DNA from: an uncultured Bacteroidales bacterium
Lineage (GTDB): Bacteria; Bacteroidota; Bacteroidia; Bacteroidales; F082
NCBI GenBank assembly: GCA_947303395.1
Contig: CAMYYD010000003.1
Coordinates: 62,001-126,000 of the forward strand
Direction of reading: 5' to 3'
DNA: 64,000 bases
Shown: one piece after another, positions 27,740 through 37,024 of the stretch
Layout of the letters: each line of letters opens with the position of its first letter
Numbering within the stretch: position 1 is the stretch's first letter
Made by a program: the position numbers and the translations under genes
Notes under the pieces: model-generated
What the model saw: the letters and a program-made list of their open reading frames with translations, nothing else
Told to the model about the DNA's origin: nothing
Database searches by the model: none

Positions 27740-28931
27740 ATTTAATAGTTGTTGAATTAATATAAAAAATTAACACAGAATAAATTATCATGATATAATT
27801 CATATTATATGTCCACGCCGTAAGATTTAAAAAAAGTATCATTAATAAACCAAAAAGATAGACAAATATATTATTCCCTTTTTTTCTTTTTTTGTTCAAT
27901 CCTCTGAAAAGTGTAAGATAATAGATGATAAGTAATGAAAAACCAACAAGCCCATTTTCGCATATTTGCACCATATATTCAGTATGCAACCGTATTCCAA
28001 TTTGAGATATTTTGGAAAAATTATTGAGTCCAATGCCAGTTATAGGATGTTGATGAAATATCTGCGAGCCCATGTAATACATAATAGAACGATCGCCAAG
28101 CAGCGTCATTAAAAAACTATTTATAGTAGGATTGGAAGAAAGAGGCACATCATATTCTTCTGAACTAGATACAATACGCTGACCTATCAAGGTATTCTCT
28201 ATAAGGAATCCCATACCCCAATAAACGATTAAAGCAAATAAAGCTACTAATATCATAGATTGTATATTTACTTTCTTGGAGCGTCCCAACACCATTCCGG
28301 CAACAGCCAGCACAACTGCTCCCAAAGCTTTACGGGTGGCAGCCATAATGATGATATACAATACAACTACAAGAATAAGCCCATAAGTAATCCAACCTCC
28401 TTTCAACTGCCGATTACAAAACAACAAGCCAGCAATAAAAACACATGAAGCTCCCATTAAAGGTAACAGATTACCAATTCCAACAGCACTAAAACGATCA
28501 AAAGCTCCCCCAGAAAAGTGTGTGCCGCCAATAATCAAATATAACAATTGTGCTATTAAGATAATTTTCAAACATCTGTTTGTGTCATGATTTATCTCTA
28601 AAATAGCAATCAGAAGAAAAATATAAGGACTCAAGAATTCACCCCAAATATAAATAAGAAAACCATTCTCGGCTTCAAAACCTTTCGCCATGGAGTTTAT
28701 AAAAGAGAACACCACCAATATAGTCCAGCAAACGAACTGGGTAGAATGGAATAGATTTCTATGATTGTGAAATGAAGAATAATTCAACAGCAGAGCGATT
28801 ATAGATAATAACATGATAGTTCTTGCTGCTCCATCCACATGAAGATAATAAAGTTGAAGCGGAGTCCATATAATACATACAAAAAGATAAAACAAATTGT
28901 ATGTGTTTTTATTTAATCTAAAAAACTTCAT
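27699..28931 (-). CDS. O-antigen polymerase/ligase-like membrane protein (Wzy-type)
   Basis: 410-aa polytopic protein with about 10-12 hydrophobic helices (LFYLFVCIIWTPLQLYYL, TIMLLSIIALLLNYSS and others). It has the large periplasmic loop expected of Wzy/WaaL-like proteins and the GIGLNNFSKISQIGIRLHTEYMVQICENGLVG segment, a recurrent feature of O-antigen polymerases and ligases. It is expected to polymerise lipid-linked repeat units on the periplasmic side after Wzx flipping. It overlaps the ATP-grasp gene downstream by 41 bp and the NodB-like gene upstream by 4 bp. Confidence 0.8.
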   Translation of the reverse strand: MKFFRLNKNTYNLFYLFVCIIWTPLQLYYLHVDGAARTIMLLSIIALLLNYSSFHNHRNLFHSTQFVCWTILVVFSFINSMAKGFEAENGFLIYIWGEFLSPYIFLLIAILEINHDTNRCLKIILIAQLLYLIIGGTHFSGGAFDRFSAVGIGNLLPLMGASCVFIAGLLFCNRQLKGGWITYGLILVVVLYIIIMAATRKALGAVVLAVAGMVLGRSKKVNIQSMILVALFALIVYWGMGFLIENTLIGQRIVSSSEEYDVPLSSNPTINSFLMTLLGDRSIMYYMGSQIFHQHPITGIGLNNFSKISQIGIRLHTEYMVQICENGLVGFSLLIIYYLTLFRGLNKKRKKGNNIFVYLFGLLMILFLNLTAWTYNMNYIMIIYSVLIFYINSTTIKYENSYSPPQRQLQ

Positions 28932-30037
28932 AATACATCCAGTATTTTATCGCTACTCATAAATTCAGTGTCAGGATATTTCTTGAGCAAGCAAGTGAGG
29001 ATTTGTTTGAAAAGGCTAAGGGTACCAAATCTGTTTTGCTCATTAATTCCACCTGAATAATTGATTCTATGGGTGGAGACAACCGCAATCCTATGATTTG
29101 CGAAGGAGTCATCAATTTGCTTCATGAAAGCCTCAACAGTTGCTCCACCTTCATCGGTAGAAGGTTCAAATTTGCAATTGCGGATGTTGTACACTTGACT
29201 AAATTTATTGCGTTGGCCACTATAGAAATAACGAGCCGAGGACTTAAATGCAGGCTTGTTCGTCCGTGAAGTTTGGATAAGTTTTATGCCACCATTAGCC
29301 AACACCTCCTCGGTTTGTTCGTTCCAAAGATAACAAGGCGCTACAAAAGTTTTCGATTTAAACCCCCATAATTGTTTGAACATCCTTAATCCTTCAGCTA
29401 CAAGTTCGTCTATTTTTTCCTGCTCTTTTTCGTTCTCAGCTAACAATGCGTTCATCATTTGATTGCCTTGTTCGGAATGATGCTTTGGAGCAATACCACA
29501 CATGCCAAACCGGAATGCCGTCAGCAAATCTTCATTGCTCTCTTGCAATCCTTTCATCCATTGGGCTACATTGAAATGCTCCCGTCCATGACTTTGGGGT
29601 ATAAAAACACCTTTGTCTATTCCTTGCCGCATCAATTCAAGTACTTTTGTATCGCCAAAATAGCGTTCGTATGTTTTGGCTATAGGTTCAAAAAAATACT
29701 CTTGAAATCCCAACTTCTCAATTCTTTCAAAGTCAGGATTCGCCATAAGCATGTTGGCAGTAATGACAGGATGATTACCGTTGCAGTCTTTATGTTTAAC
29801 GAGCACCTCAAATAAAGCCTCAAGATCTTCAGCAGACTCCAATGTGTCGAATCGTTCGTAAGGACGTTTATCCACAGCGTAACCCATCTTGAGCAGTTTT
29901 TCCCAATCCTTCTTGTTGGACATACGAATGCTGCCCCAGTCGTCACTCTCAAAAACGACAATGTGACGATTGGTGCGGAAATCCCGATGTTCAGCTACAT
30001 TCCTTTTTAATCTGTTTTGTATGGAGTTCCAAATCAT
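28928..30037 (-). CDS. Large NodB-fold polysaccharide deacetylase-like protein
   Basis: 369-aa protein. The N-terminus has HIVVFESDDWGSIRM with the D-D pair typical of NodB-fold enzymes, then FIPQSHGREHFNVAQWM with the histidines used for metal binding, and TFVAPCYLWNEQTEEVL, the later Pro/aromatic substrate strand. It is longer than the CE4 minimum and belongs to a group often seen beside ATP-grasp proteins in O-antigen clusters. It probably acts in the cytosol; no signal peptide. Substrate unknown. Spacing of 14 bp to the upstream ATP-grasp gene. Confidence 0.75.
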   Translation of the reverse strand: MIWNSIQNRLKRNVAEHRDFRTNRHIVVFESDDWGSIRMSNKKDWEKLLKMGYAVDKRPYERFDTLESAEDLEALFEVLVKHKDCNGNHPVITANMLMANPDFERIEKLGFQEYFFEPIAKTYERYFGDTKVLELMRQGIDKGVFIPQSHGREHFNVAQWMKGLQESNEDLLTAFRFGMCGIAPKHHSEQGNQMMNALLAENEKEQEKIDELVAEGLRMFKQLWGFKSKTFVAPCYLWNEQTEEVLANGGIKLIQTSRTNKPAFKSSARYFYSGQRNKFSQVYNIRNCKFEPSTDEGGATVEAFMKQIDDSFANHRIAVVSTHRINYSGGINEQNRFGTLSLFKQILTCLLKKYPDTEFMSSDKILDVL

Positions 30038-30051
30038 GGTCTACAACTGCG

Positions 30052-31164
30052 TTATTTTTTATAATAATCTGCAAACATTTTGTCATTAAAGAAACGAGTA
30101 ACAAAATGAGACTTCCCATCAAATGCCATAGATAAAACTTCCGAAAACAAAAGTAGGTATTGTTTGTTTCTTTTTCGGTTGCTAATCCAAGAATCCGATA
30201 CCACATATTTAACACCCTCTATTTGTTTAACACGAGGTAAAACACCACCATTAATATCAAGATAGGCGGCATTGGCCAACGACACCTCTGCCATATCAGA
30301 AATCGCGACAAAACCTTCCGTTCGCGTACTCATCTCAATGAAGTAATACTGACCATTACAATATTTCACTTCAATTCCTCCAATACCAACATAATCAATA
30401 TTTTCAATAAATGCACGACACAAACTCGCCAAAGCCTCATCATATTTGGTTGTTCCTATAGTCATAATGCCATTGGATTGTAGCGTTTTTTCACCCATAC
30501 ATTCCACCAACGCTCCCTTTTTGCTACGATAGAAAATATAGAACTTACAATCCGCATCCCCTCCTTTGATGTATTCCTGACAAATAAAATGGCAATGGTT
30601 TTCCAACAAATCTTTTGAAAAAGCCCTAAAACCATTAGCGTCTTCAAATACTTGCATCTTAAACTTGAATTTTACATGTTCGTCTGACGTAGTTGGTTTG
30701 ACAATTACCGGAAACATAAACGTTTCACACACCTCATCAACTTGCGATGTGCATTCAATGTTTATCGTCTTAGGCACCATCATTCCATTTGCCTCAGCCA
30801 TATCACCCGCCAACGATTTATCATTAAAGGTTTTGACAATTAGGCTTGAAGGCAAACACAAATCAAAATGGCTTTCATAATAATCTCTATTCTCGTCAAC
30901 AAACAAGCAGGCCCCATCATAAACGGCGAATAAAATAGGCTTTTCTTGAAATTGATGGATCTTAAAAAAATCTTCCCAAAACCGAAAGAGTTCTGCCTTG
31001 TCAACATTATAAGATTCCGTCACATATCGGCTTCGGGAATAGTCCATGGGACGGCTCAATCCGGTACAAACACAATAGGTATTTGCACCATGTTTCTTGG
31101 CCGCTTTACAAAGGGATAAAACGCTCCAAGGCGTAGTTCCCGCAAGAACAACAACGTCTTTCAT
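30052..31164 (-). CDS. ATP-grasp ligase
   Basis: 370-aa protein. Begins with VVVLAGTTPWSVLSLCKAAKKHG, a Rossmann-like pre-ATP-grasp domain as in carbamoyl-phosphate-synthase-like ligases, then SLAGDMAEANGMMVPKTINI, FPVIVKPTTSDEH (ATP-binding Lys), CQEYIKGGDADCKFY and GIGGIEVKYCNGQYYFIEMSTRTEG with the metal-binding Glu and Asn/Ser end. Likely joins a carboxylate with an amine. It shares its ATG region with the stop of the next upstream ATP-grasp gene (1-bp overlap at 31164), so the two are coupled. Confidence 0.82.
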   Translation of the reverse strand: MKDVVVLAGTTPWSVLSLCKAAKKHGANTYCVCTGLSRPMDYSRSRYVTESYNVDKAELFRFWEDFFKIHQFQEKPILFAVYDGACLFVDENRDYYESHFDLCLPSSLIVKTFNDKSLAGDMAEANGMMVPKTINIECTSQVDEVCETFMFPVIVKPTTSDEHVKFKFKMQVFEDANGFRAFSKDLLENHCHFICQEYIKGGDADCKFYIFYRSKKGALVECMGEKTLQSNGIMTIGTTKYDEALASLCRAFIENIDYVGIGGIEVKYCNGQYYFIEMSTRTEGFVAISDMAEVSLANAAYLDINGGVLPRVKQIEGVKYVVSDSWISNRKRNKQYLLLFSEVLSMAFDGKSHFVTRFFNDKMFADYYKK

Positions 31165-32261
31165 TATTTTCTTTTCAACATATACAATACCGGTCCCATA
31201 TCATGCCAATTCCACATAATATGGGTGTCAGCTGTAATGAACTGCCAAAACCATTTTATGAATGAAACTTTTTTGGTGTGTACGAATTGGTCTAAATCCA
31301 CCCTTTCATTCATCCCAATAAATGATGTCTTCTTCACTTCTGGCATCAAGTCCACATTCTCACCAGTTACAGCACAACAGTATAACCATGGTAAATTAAT
31401 ACCCGCATTGGTTATCAAATAATCATGACCATCATGGCGGAAATTAACTTCCGTAAAGTACCATTCCCCGCTTCTGTCAACAAGAAACTCCACCGAGAAT
31501 AGTCCTTGAAAGTTGATTTCCTTAAGCATTGTTTTTATGTTGGATGTCAATTCATTATTCTTCGTCTTGTCAAAGCGATGGTATCCTCCATAGGCATGGT
31601 CTGAAAAACGCAACTGATGCTGAATGTATGGCAAATATACTTCTCCATTAGCAGTATATCCAATAAAGTCAATTTCATCTACTTTGTCAATGAATTGTTG
31701 TACCAAAAGACCTTCCGAACGGCAGTTATTCAATGCCACCTCCAACTCTTCTCTATTACTGCATTTTTGTTCTTCTTTTTTACCACCATCAATACTTTTT
31801 ACTGATTTGGTGAAAACGGGATATGACAATTCTGCGGGTATGCCTTCCTTTTTCATTATTATTTTCATCCATGGAATTTGGAATCCATGTTTTATGGCCA
31901 GTTCCCCTATGTTTTTTTTGCTCATCAAACGAGTCAGTTTGCCATCCTCGTCAGAAGCTGGAACGATAAAATGTTTTCGTAATTCAGTAGCATTGACATC
32001 AAAAAGGGTCTCCGTCACATCATCACTGCTGAGCAATATTGGTTTGGGAGTTTCATTTGAAAAATGCTCCACGATATAGTCATAGCCGTCTTGTGGACTA
32101 GCCGCCCAGTGGCAAGCTGCAGGGTACTTGCTACGAAACACCAGTCCGTCTTTGCTTTTCAAACACACACAATATGGCCGAATACCTTTTTCACCAAGGC
32201 TGCGCACCAAGCCTAACATATTCTGATGGTTGCAGCCAAATACTATTACTTTATTATCCAT
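31164..32261 (-). CDS. ATP-grasp ligase
   Basis: 365-aa protein of the same broad class as its downstream neighbour: VIVFGCNHQNMLGLVRSLGEKGIRPYCV at the N-terminus (pre-ATP-grasp), MSKKNIGELAIKHGFQIPWMKI, YPVFTKSVKSIDGGKK (ATP-binding Lys), LLVQQFIDKVDEIDFIGYTANG and GLFSVEFLVDRSGEWYFTEVNFRHDGHDY (metal-binding Glu and Asn). It is diverged enough from the 30052 gene to suggest a different substrate instead of a recent duplicate. Possibly they act in sequence, building a peptide or amide substituent. Confidence 0.82.
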   Translation of the reverse strand: MDNKVIVFGCNHQNMLGLVRSLGEKGIRPYCVCLKSKDGLVFRSKYPAACHWAASPQDGYDYIVEHFSNETPKPILLSSDDVTETLFDVNATELRKHFIVPASDEDGKLTRLMSKKNIGELAIKHGFQIPWMKIIMKKEGIPAELSYPVFTKSVKSIDGGKKEEQKCSNREELEVALNNCRSEGLLVQQFIDKVDEIDFIGYTANGEVYLPYIQHQLRFSDHAYGGYHRFDKTKNNELTSNIKTMLKEINFQGLFSVEFLVDRSGEWYFTEVNFRHDGHDYLITNAGINLPWLYCCAVTGENVDLMPEVKKTSFIGMNERVDLDQFVHTKKVSFIKWFWQFITADTHIMWNWHDMGPVLYMLKRK

Positions 32262-32263
32262 TT

Positions 32264-33346
32264 TTAATGTATAAACTTATCTGCTATACCTTGTTTCTTA
32301 CCCATTTGAGAGGCATATACGCCTGTACCTGAATTGATTTCAATAATGACAGGGCCATTAACCGTTGTGGCAACATCAAAACCAACGCTATTATAATAAG
32401 GAATAAGTTGAATGGTCTTTTCTACCAGTTCCTTGACAGCAGGCCACATTGGAACCTCATAGTCCTTAAACTTAATTTTTGTGTCAGGATGTTCATAGTA
32501 TTTGGTTAGGTCGTATTCACGGAGTCCATATTCTTCAATTCTTCCAGTTTCCATATCCAAGCTCAACACGATGCCACCTTTTGCTGCATTATCCACAAAA
32601 GACCCTTTACGACCGACACGAATGCTGCATGAGACTACTTTGTCTTTATATGTCAACACTCTGCAAGTATTAATTGTATCTGGGTTCAGCTTCGACAAAA
32701 TGGGATCTTGAACTAGTTGCTTCTCAAATATATAGTTACTATCACAATAATTGTTACGTATCATAGTAGCCGACAATTTCTGACCGTCTTCTGTATAAAA
32801 ACCGTCTTGTTTGCGCTCTGCAACGGAAATACCACTTGCCGCCCCCCCACGATAGCGCTTAATGAAAATCCTATCATCGGTTATCCTGGTAACAATGGCA
32901 TCCACCTCTTCGTCAGAAATCACTTGACCGTCTTTTCGAAAGGTCTTGTCTTGAAACACAAAATAGCGTTCAGGCACAGGCAGCCCATACATTCTCATTA
33001 TGTTATGAAAAAGGATTTTGTCATCAATAAGAATATGATATTTGAGATCTTTGTCGGAAGCGTATCTTGCATAAGCCTGCTGCGGAATAAATGTTTTCAT
33101 TAACTCAATGTCTCCGAAATGTTCTAAAAACATTCCGAAGCGAAAATATGTATCGGGGAAGCAATGCCAAAACTTTGCTAGCTTATTAGACTCCTTATAC
33201 ATTGTCATAAGAGACTTGCCATCACCCTTTTGTGATTTTCTGAAGTCAGACAACATCTTCCAACTCTTATAAACATCCGTGTGCTTATAATCCAATCTGC
33301 GATAATAAAATGGCAGAAATTGGCGCATTGCATAGTATAAGACCAT
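32264..33346 (-). CDS. Sugar-transfer-associated ATP-grasp protein
   Basis: 360-aa protein matching the 'sugar-transfer associated ATP-grasp' type: the N-terminal YYRRLDYKHTDVYKSWKMLSDF region, DKILFHNIMRMYGLPVPERYFVF, RIFIKRYRGGAASGISVAER (ATP-binding Lys and Gly-rich loop), TCRVLTYKDKVVSCSIRVGRKG, and VGFDVATTVNGPVIIEINSGTGVY with the metal-binding Glu-x-Asn. These are found inside capsule and O-antigen clusters, presumably making an amide on a sugar acid. It starts 5 bp after the CapA-like gene. Confidence 0.82.
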   Translation of the reverse strand: MVLYYAMRQFLPFYYRRLDYKHTDVYKSWKMLSDFRKSQKGDGKSLMTMYKESNKLAKFWHCFPDTYFRFGMFLEHFGDIELMKTFIPQQAYARYASDKDLKYHILIDDKILFHNIMRMYGLPVPERYFVFQDKTFRKDGQVISDEEVDAIVTRITDDRIFIKRYRGGAASGISVAERKQDGFYTEDGQKLSATMIRNNYCDSNYIFEKQLVQDPILSKLNPDTINTCRVLTYKDKVVSCSIRVGRKGSFVDNAAKGGIVLSLDMETGRIEEYGLREYDLTKYYEHPDTKIKFKDYEVPMWPAVKELVEKTIQLIPYYNSVGFDVATTVNGPVIIEINSGTGVYASQMGKKQGIADKFIH

Positions 33347-33351
33347 AATAG

Positions 33352-34482
33352 TTACAAACTAAAATATTTTTTTAAAACATTGATTAAAGTTTCTCTATTC
33401 GATTCACAACAAATGCGCATAAGCATGGATTTGAGTTGCTCCCTGCGCATAAACCTTGGAAAAAGATGTTTTTTCTGAAGCTTTTTGATGCAATTGTTCG
33501 AAATAGGTTCCAAAGCCAAAAGACGGTACTCGTATATAGAGTCCACCTTTATCTTGAACTCATTCTGTAACAAAACTTCGTTTTCAACAATCTCATTAAT
33601 CATAGAAACCTTTTTATAGAAAACCGGTTTCTCTTTTTCATCCAATAGTTCTACGGATGGGGTTTCGCCACATTGGGTATAGGGAATTATTTCATAATTT
33701 AAGTTATTCGCCTCCAATTCAAGTTTCACTAAATATCCTTCATTCCAATTACTATCTCTTTGTCCTTTGCGATCAAAACAAAAATTGCCAAGACCATAAA
33801 AGATAGGTTTCCCATGATATTCTTCAAAGCCACTAAAACAATGCTGGTGGTGGTTGACAACAGCATCCGCTCCAGCATCAACAAAAAATCTATAGGTTTC
33901 TTGCATCCTTGGCGTAGGGTATTGGTAACCCTCAATACCTCCATGCACAATTACAAGCACAAAGTCTGCATTTCCACGAACTTCTTGTATGGTGTAATAA
34001 TTCTTTACTGGATTAAGTGGAGCAGACCCGCCATGATTTTTTCCTGCAATCGACCATTCGTTTTCACATATATTGATGATGGCCAATCTTTGTCCATTAA
34101 GGGTTTTATATAATATCTGTTGGGCCTCGACAAGATTTTTGCCACCTCCAACATAATCCATCCCATAATTTTGACAAGCTGTCAATGTATCTTCAACACC
34201 AACTTGTCCTTGGTCACGAAAATGATTATTGGCCAAAGTAACGCATTTGAATCCAACTTGTGCCATACATTTCATTGCATGTTCAGTACACATCAGGTTT
34301 GGTCCTGTTTTATCAATAGGCTTAGCATCGCGTGTCACCACGGGGCTTTCAAAATTCACAATGGCATAGTCCACACTTTGAACATATGGCTTCACTTGTT
34401 CAAAACATCCAAAATCATTTGTTTCAATCTGCGTTGCAATACGGTCTTGAGGTACGAAGTCTCCCGCAATAAGTATCTTCAT
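33352..34482 (-). CDS. CapA-family (poly-gamma-glutamate-type) protein
   Basis: 376-aa protein with the metallophosphatase-like CapA/PgsA fold: KILIAGDFVPQDRI, YAIVNFESPV, CVTLANNHFRDQGQVGVEDT, VVLGHP-type segment here as VVNHHQHCFSGFEEYHGKPIFYGLGNFCFDR. CapA proteins take part in poly-gamma-glutamate capsule synthesis, and related forms sit in other capsule clusters. No N-terminal membrane helix is seen, unlike many CapA proteins. Next to four ATP-grasp ligases it supports amino-acid-containing surface polymers (inference). It overlaps the Wzx gene by 4 bp. Confidence 0.85.
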   Translation of the reverse strand: MKILIAGDFVPQDRIATQIETNDFGCFEQVKPYVQSVDYAIVNFESPVVTRDAKPIDKTGPNLMCTEHAMKCMAQVGFKCVTLANNHFRDQGQVGVEDTLTACQNYGMDYVGGGKNLVEAQQILYKTLNGQRLAIINICENEWSIAGKNHGGSAPLNPVKNYYTIQEVRGNADFVLVIVHGGIEGYQYPTPRMQETYRFFVDAGADAVVNHHQHCFSGFEEYHGKPIFYGLGNFCFDRKGQRDSNWNEGYLVKLELEANNLNYEIIPYTQCGETPSVELLDEKEKPVFYKKVSMINEIVENEVLLQNEFKIKVDSIYEYRLLALEPISNNCIKKLQKKHLFPRFMRREQLKSMLMRICCESNRETLINVLKKYFSL

Positions 34483-35969
34483 TTTGAGTTTTTAGAGTTT
34501 TTATTGTTAAAACTAACTTTTTTCATCAACTTTTTAATTTGAGGGCCAACAGTAGCCGCATAATCTTTACCTACAATCTGTGGCCAAATTACAAACTCGC
34601 ATAGAAATACCAATGTAAAACAAGCGGCATAAACGATATTAATTATTAAAGAATGAGGAATAAGAAGATAGGGAATACTTATGGCAAGTATTGGAAGAAT
34701 GGAACGCCATGAAAAAAACCAACGCGTGATAACTTCCCAAACATTTACTTTAACACTTAGAACGAGGGCAAGGACCTTCATTAGAATAACAAGAATATCA
34801 CTTAAAGTAATAGCTACAGCCACTCCCATGATTCCAAATCTTGCGCCAATGATGATGGCAACGATAACTATACCCCCTTGCACAAAACGAAGTATAGCCC
34901 CTAACCTAACAAGATTAAGACTACGGAAAAAACAATCTACCAAACGACCATCTATCTTAAATATTACAGCTATCGCAACTACCCGCATAATAGGAACCAA
35001 CTCTATCCATTGACTGCCGAAAAACACCGTAATAATGAGTTCGGCATTGAAAAAAAAGATAGCAGCCAAAACGATGGAGCATGAGTTCAACAAAGAAATG
35101 GAACGAAGCAGGACATCGTGCACTTTTTGGGCATCATCTTGAATGTCAGACAACAATGGGAACAACACTGTATCAAAAATACCATTAATCTGGGTGGAAA
35201 TATTGTTGACAAATCCTGCGGGTCGATTATACGCACCTAAAGCTTCGACAGAAAGCAAACGCGACAGCATCAACGAATCCGCCTTCTGAGTAAATGAATT
35301 AATAATGGACCCCGTAGTTAACCACCCTCCATAACTCACTATTCCGGAAATATATTTTTTATGAATACCCAAACGAGGAATCTTCAAACTGGTAAGATAC
35401 ATAAGAACCAAACTAAACAAAGGCGTTGCTATAGAGGCAGCAATTAATGCATATAACCCAAACCCTTTTAATGCCAATATGATACCTAACCCAGAACTGC
35501 AAATATAACTTGAAATAGTAATAACAGCTTTCCTTTTGAAACGTAATTGTTTGATCAATTGATTACCAGAAACACTTAGAAGAGTCAACAACAAAACATT
35601 GATAGACATCACTCTTAATGGCGTTGTAAGATATTCATTGTCGGCAACTAATACCGCTAATTGGGGAGCAAAGACAAGTACCACAAACATTCCTATCAAA
35701 CCCAATATGAGACTGAGGGTAAATGCTGTTGAAATAAACTCTCTTGATGCGTCTTTCTTTTGCACGATAGCAGAACCCAAACCCGCAAAAGAAATGCATT
35801 CAACAATCGCTAAAATACCTCCGATAGCAGCCATGTAGCCAAAATCCTGCTTTGTGAGATGCCTCGACCAAAACGAGAACATCAGCATCTCAACGGCGGC
35901 TATGATAATCATTGCAATGGTCTGCACCGACATACCATTGAACAACTCGTCTGTTTTCGACTTTCTCAT
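34479..35969 (-). CDS. Wzx-type polysaccharide flippase
   Basis: 496-aa protein with about 12-14 hydrophobic helices and the MOP-superfamily opening (MSVQTIAMIIIAAVEMLMFSFWSRHLTKQDFGYMAA). It is expected to flip lipid-linked repeat units from the cytosolic to the periplasmic face of the inner membrane. The RPAGFVNNISTQINGIFDTVLFPLLSDIQ segment is typical of this WzxC/teichuronic-type branch. It is the only flippase in the window and overlaps the CapA-like gene by 4 bp. With the Wzy-like protein at 27.7 kb this makes a Wzx/Wzy-type assembly route; no Wza/Wzc export genes are present in the window. Confidence 0.9.
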   Translation of the reverse strand: MRKSKTDELFNGMSVQTIAMIIIAAVEMLMFSFWSRHLTKQDFGYMAAIGGILAIVECISFAGLGSAIVQKKDASREFISTAFTLSLILGLIGMFVVLVFAPQLAVLVADNEYLTTPLRVMSINVLLLTLLSVSGNQLIKQLRFKRKAVITISSYICSSGLGIILALKGFGLYALIAASIATPLFSLVLMYLTSLKIPRLGIHKKYISGIVSYGGWLTTGSIINSFTQKADSLMLSRLLSVEALGAYNRPAGFVNNISTQINGIFDTVLFPLLSDIQDDAQKVHDVLLRSISLLNSCSIVLAAIFFFNAELIITVFFGSQWIELVPIMRVVAIAVIFKIDGRLVDCFFRSLNLVRLGAILRFVQGGIVIVAIIIGARFGIMGVAVAITLSDILVILMKVLALVLSVKVNVWEVITRWFFSWRSILPILAISIPYLLIPHSLIINIVYAACFTLVFLCEFVIWPQIVGKDYAATVGPQIKKLMKKVSFNNKNSKNSK

Positions 35970-35977
35970 ATAGTGTT

Positions 35978-37012
35978 TTACTTTATCTCATCGATTGATT
36001 CAACGACATGTATATATTCTGTTGGATTAGAAAGCTTTCCATACTTGTTTTTATAGAAATCAGGATATAGCTTATATATCCAATAATAATCACAATGAGG
36101 ATTGAAAAACAACTCACAAGTAGAAACCATAGAAACGACTAACGATTCTTTTGCGGAAGCGATATATAGCTCTGCCGGATAATCCGAGTTTAGTTCATAA
36201 ACCTTTTGCATCTTTGAAAAAACATCATGGGAATATTTTTTTGACAAAGGATGATGCTTTACCATGACTTTCATTTCGGGATGTTTGGATTGGATGGCTT
36301 CCAATATTTCAATAGTCTTTTTATAATAATCATCCGTATGATAGCTTGAATCAAAGAAAAGAATTGAGGGGGCTTGATGGATAATATCCATGTCTTTCTC
36401 GTTTACACAAAAGACATGAAACAATAATTTGACAAAAGAATCATCCATAGTTATATGAAACTCTATCACTTTTTTATGTGTCTTATTGTTATAAAAGTTG
36501 GGGTGTTCCACCCAGACTTCATCGATAAACCTTGAGGTTGCGTATGTTTTTTCAACATGTGGCCATGTCGGTAGAAGTCTGGTTTTTGCAGAATAAAACA
36601 TACCGTATATAAGATTACGAGTTCTTTGATTAATAGGCAGAATACCATGATCATTATAAGTTTTCATGCCATCAGGGCCTAAAATGATTTTTGTTCCCAA
36701 TTTGTGCAGCTTGGAGAAAAGATAGTTCATCCAAAACTTTCCTTCAAGAAAGAAAAAAAACTTCTCAGGTTTTAAATCTATAATAAATTGAAGTTGATCT
36801 TTAAGCTTGCTGGTAGGATTCTTGTAATCATAAATGATTTCATGATAACCCAATCCCGTGCCTTCAAAATCCAGATTATTCAAACGAGGCCGTTCTATTG
36901 GCGACATTCGAATCACAATAATATTATAGCCTTGGGAAAAATATTGTCGTATAATTCCTAATGATACTATAAGCTGATATTCAGTTACTACAAGGAAAAC
37001 TATATTATTCAT
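35978..37012 (-). CDS. Polysialyltransferase-like glycosyltransferase
   Basis: 344-aa protein with the look of GT-B-fold sialyl/polysialyltransferase-like enzymes: the N-terminus FLVVTEYQLIVSLGIIRQYF, the FFFLEGKFWMNYLFSKLHKLGTKIILGPDGM segment, and the nucleotide-binding stretch MKVMVKHHPLSKKY (K-x-H-P motif used by bacterial sialyltransferases for CMP binding) with a later S-T-C/S-x-E strand (VSMVSTCELFF). It stands directly downstream of the nonulosonate synthesis genes, so the likely donor is a CMP-activated legionaminic- or sialic-type sugar (inference). Gap of 12 bp to the nucleotidyltransferase gene. Confidence 0.65.
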   Translation of the reverse strand: MNNIVFLVVTEYQLIVSLGIIRQYFSQGYNIIVIRMSPIERPRLNNLDFEGTGLGYHEIIYDYKNPTSKLKDQLQFIIDLKPEKFFFFLEGKFWMNYLFSKLHKLGTKIILGPDGMKTYNDHGILPINQRTRNLIYGMFYSAKTRLLPTWPHVEKTYATSRFIDEVWVEHPNFYNNKTHKKVIEFHITMDDSFVKLLFHVFCVNEKDMDIIHQAPSILFFDSSYHTDDYYKKTIEILEAIQSKHPEMKVMVKHHPLSKKYSHDVFSKMQKVYELNSDYPAELYIASAKESLVVSMVSTCELFFNPHCDYYWIYKLYPDFYKNKYGKLSNPTEYIHVVESIDEIK

Positions 37013-37024
37013 AAGATAATCTAC

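Noticed and set aside
32845-32851. C7 run in the sugar-transfer-associated ATP-grasp gene as a third slippage tract
   Set aside because: Seven bases is within the normal range for Gly-Gly codons, and the frame is intact.
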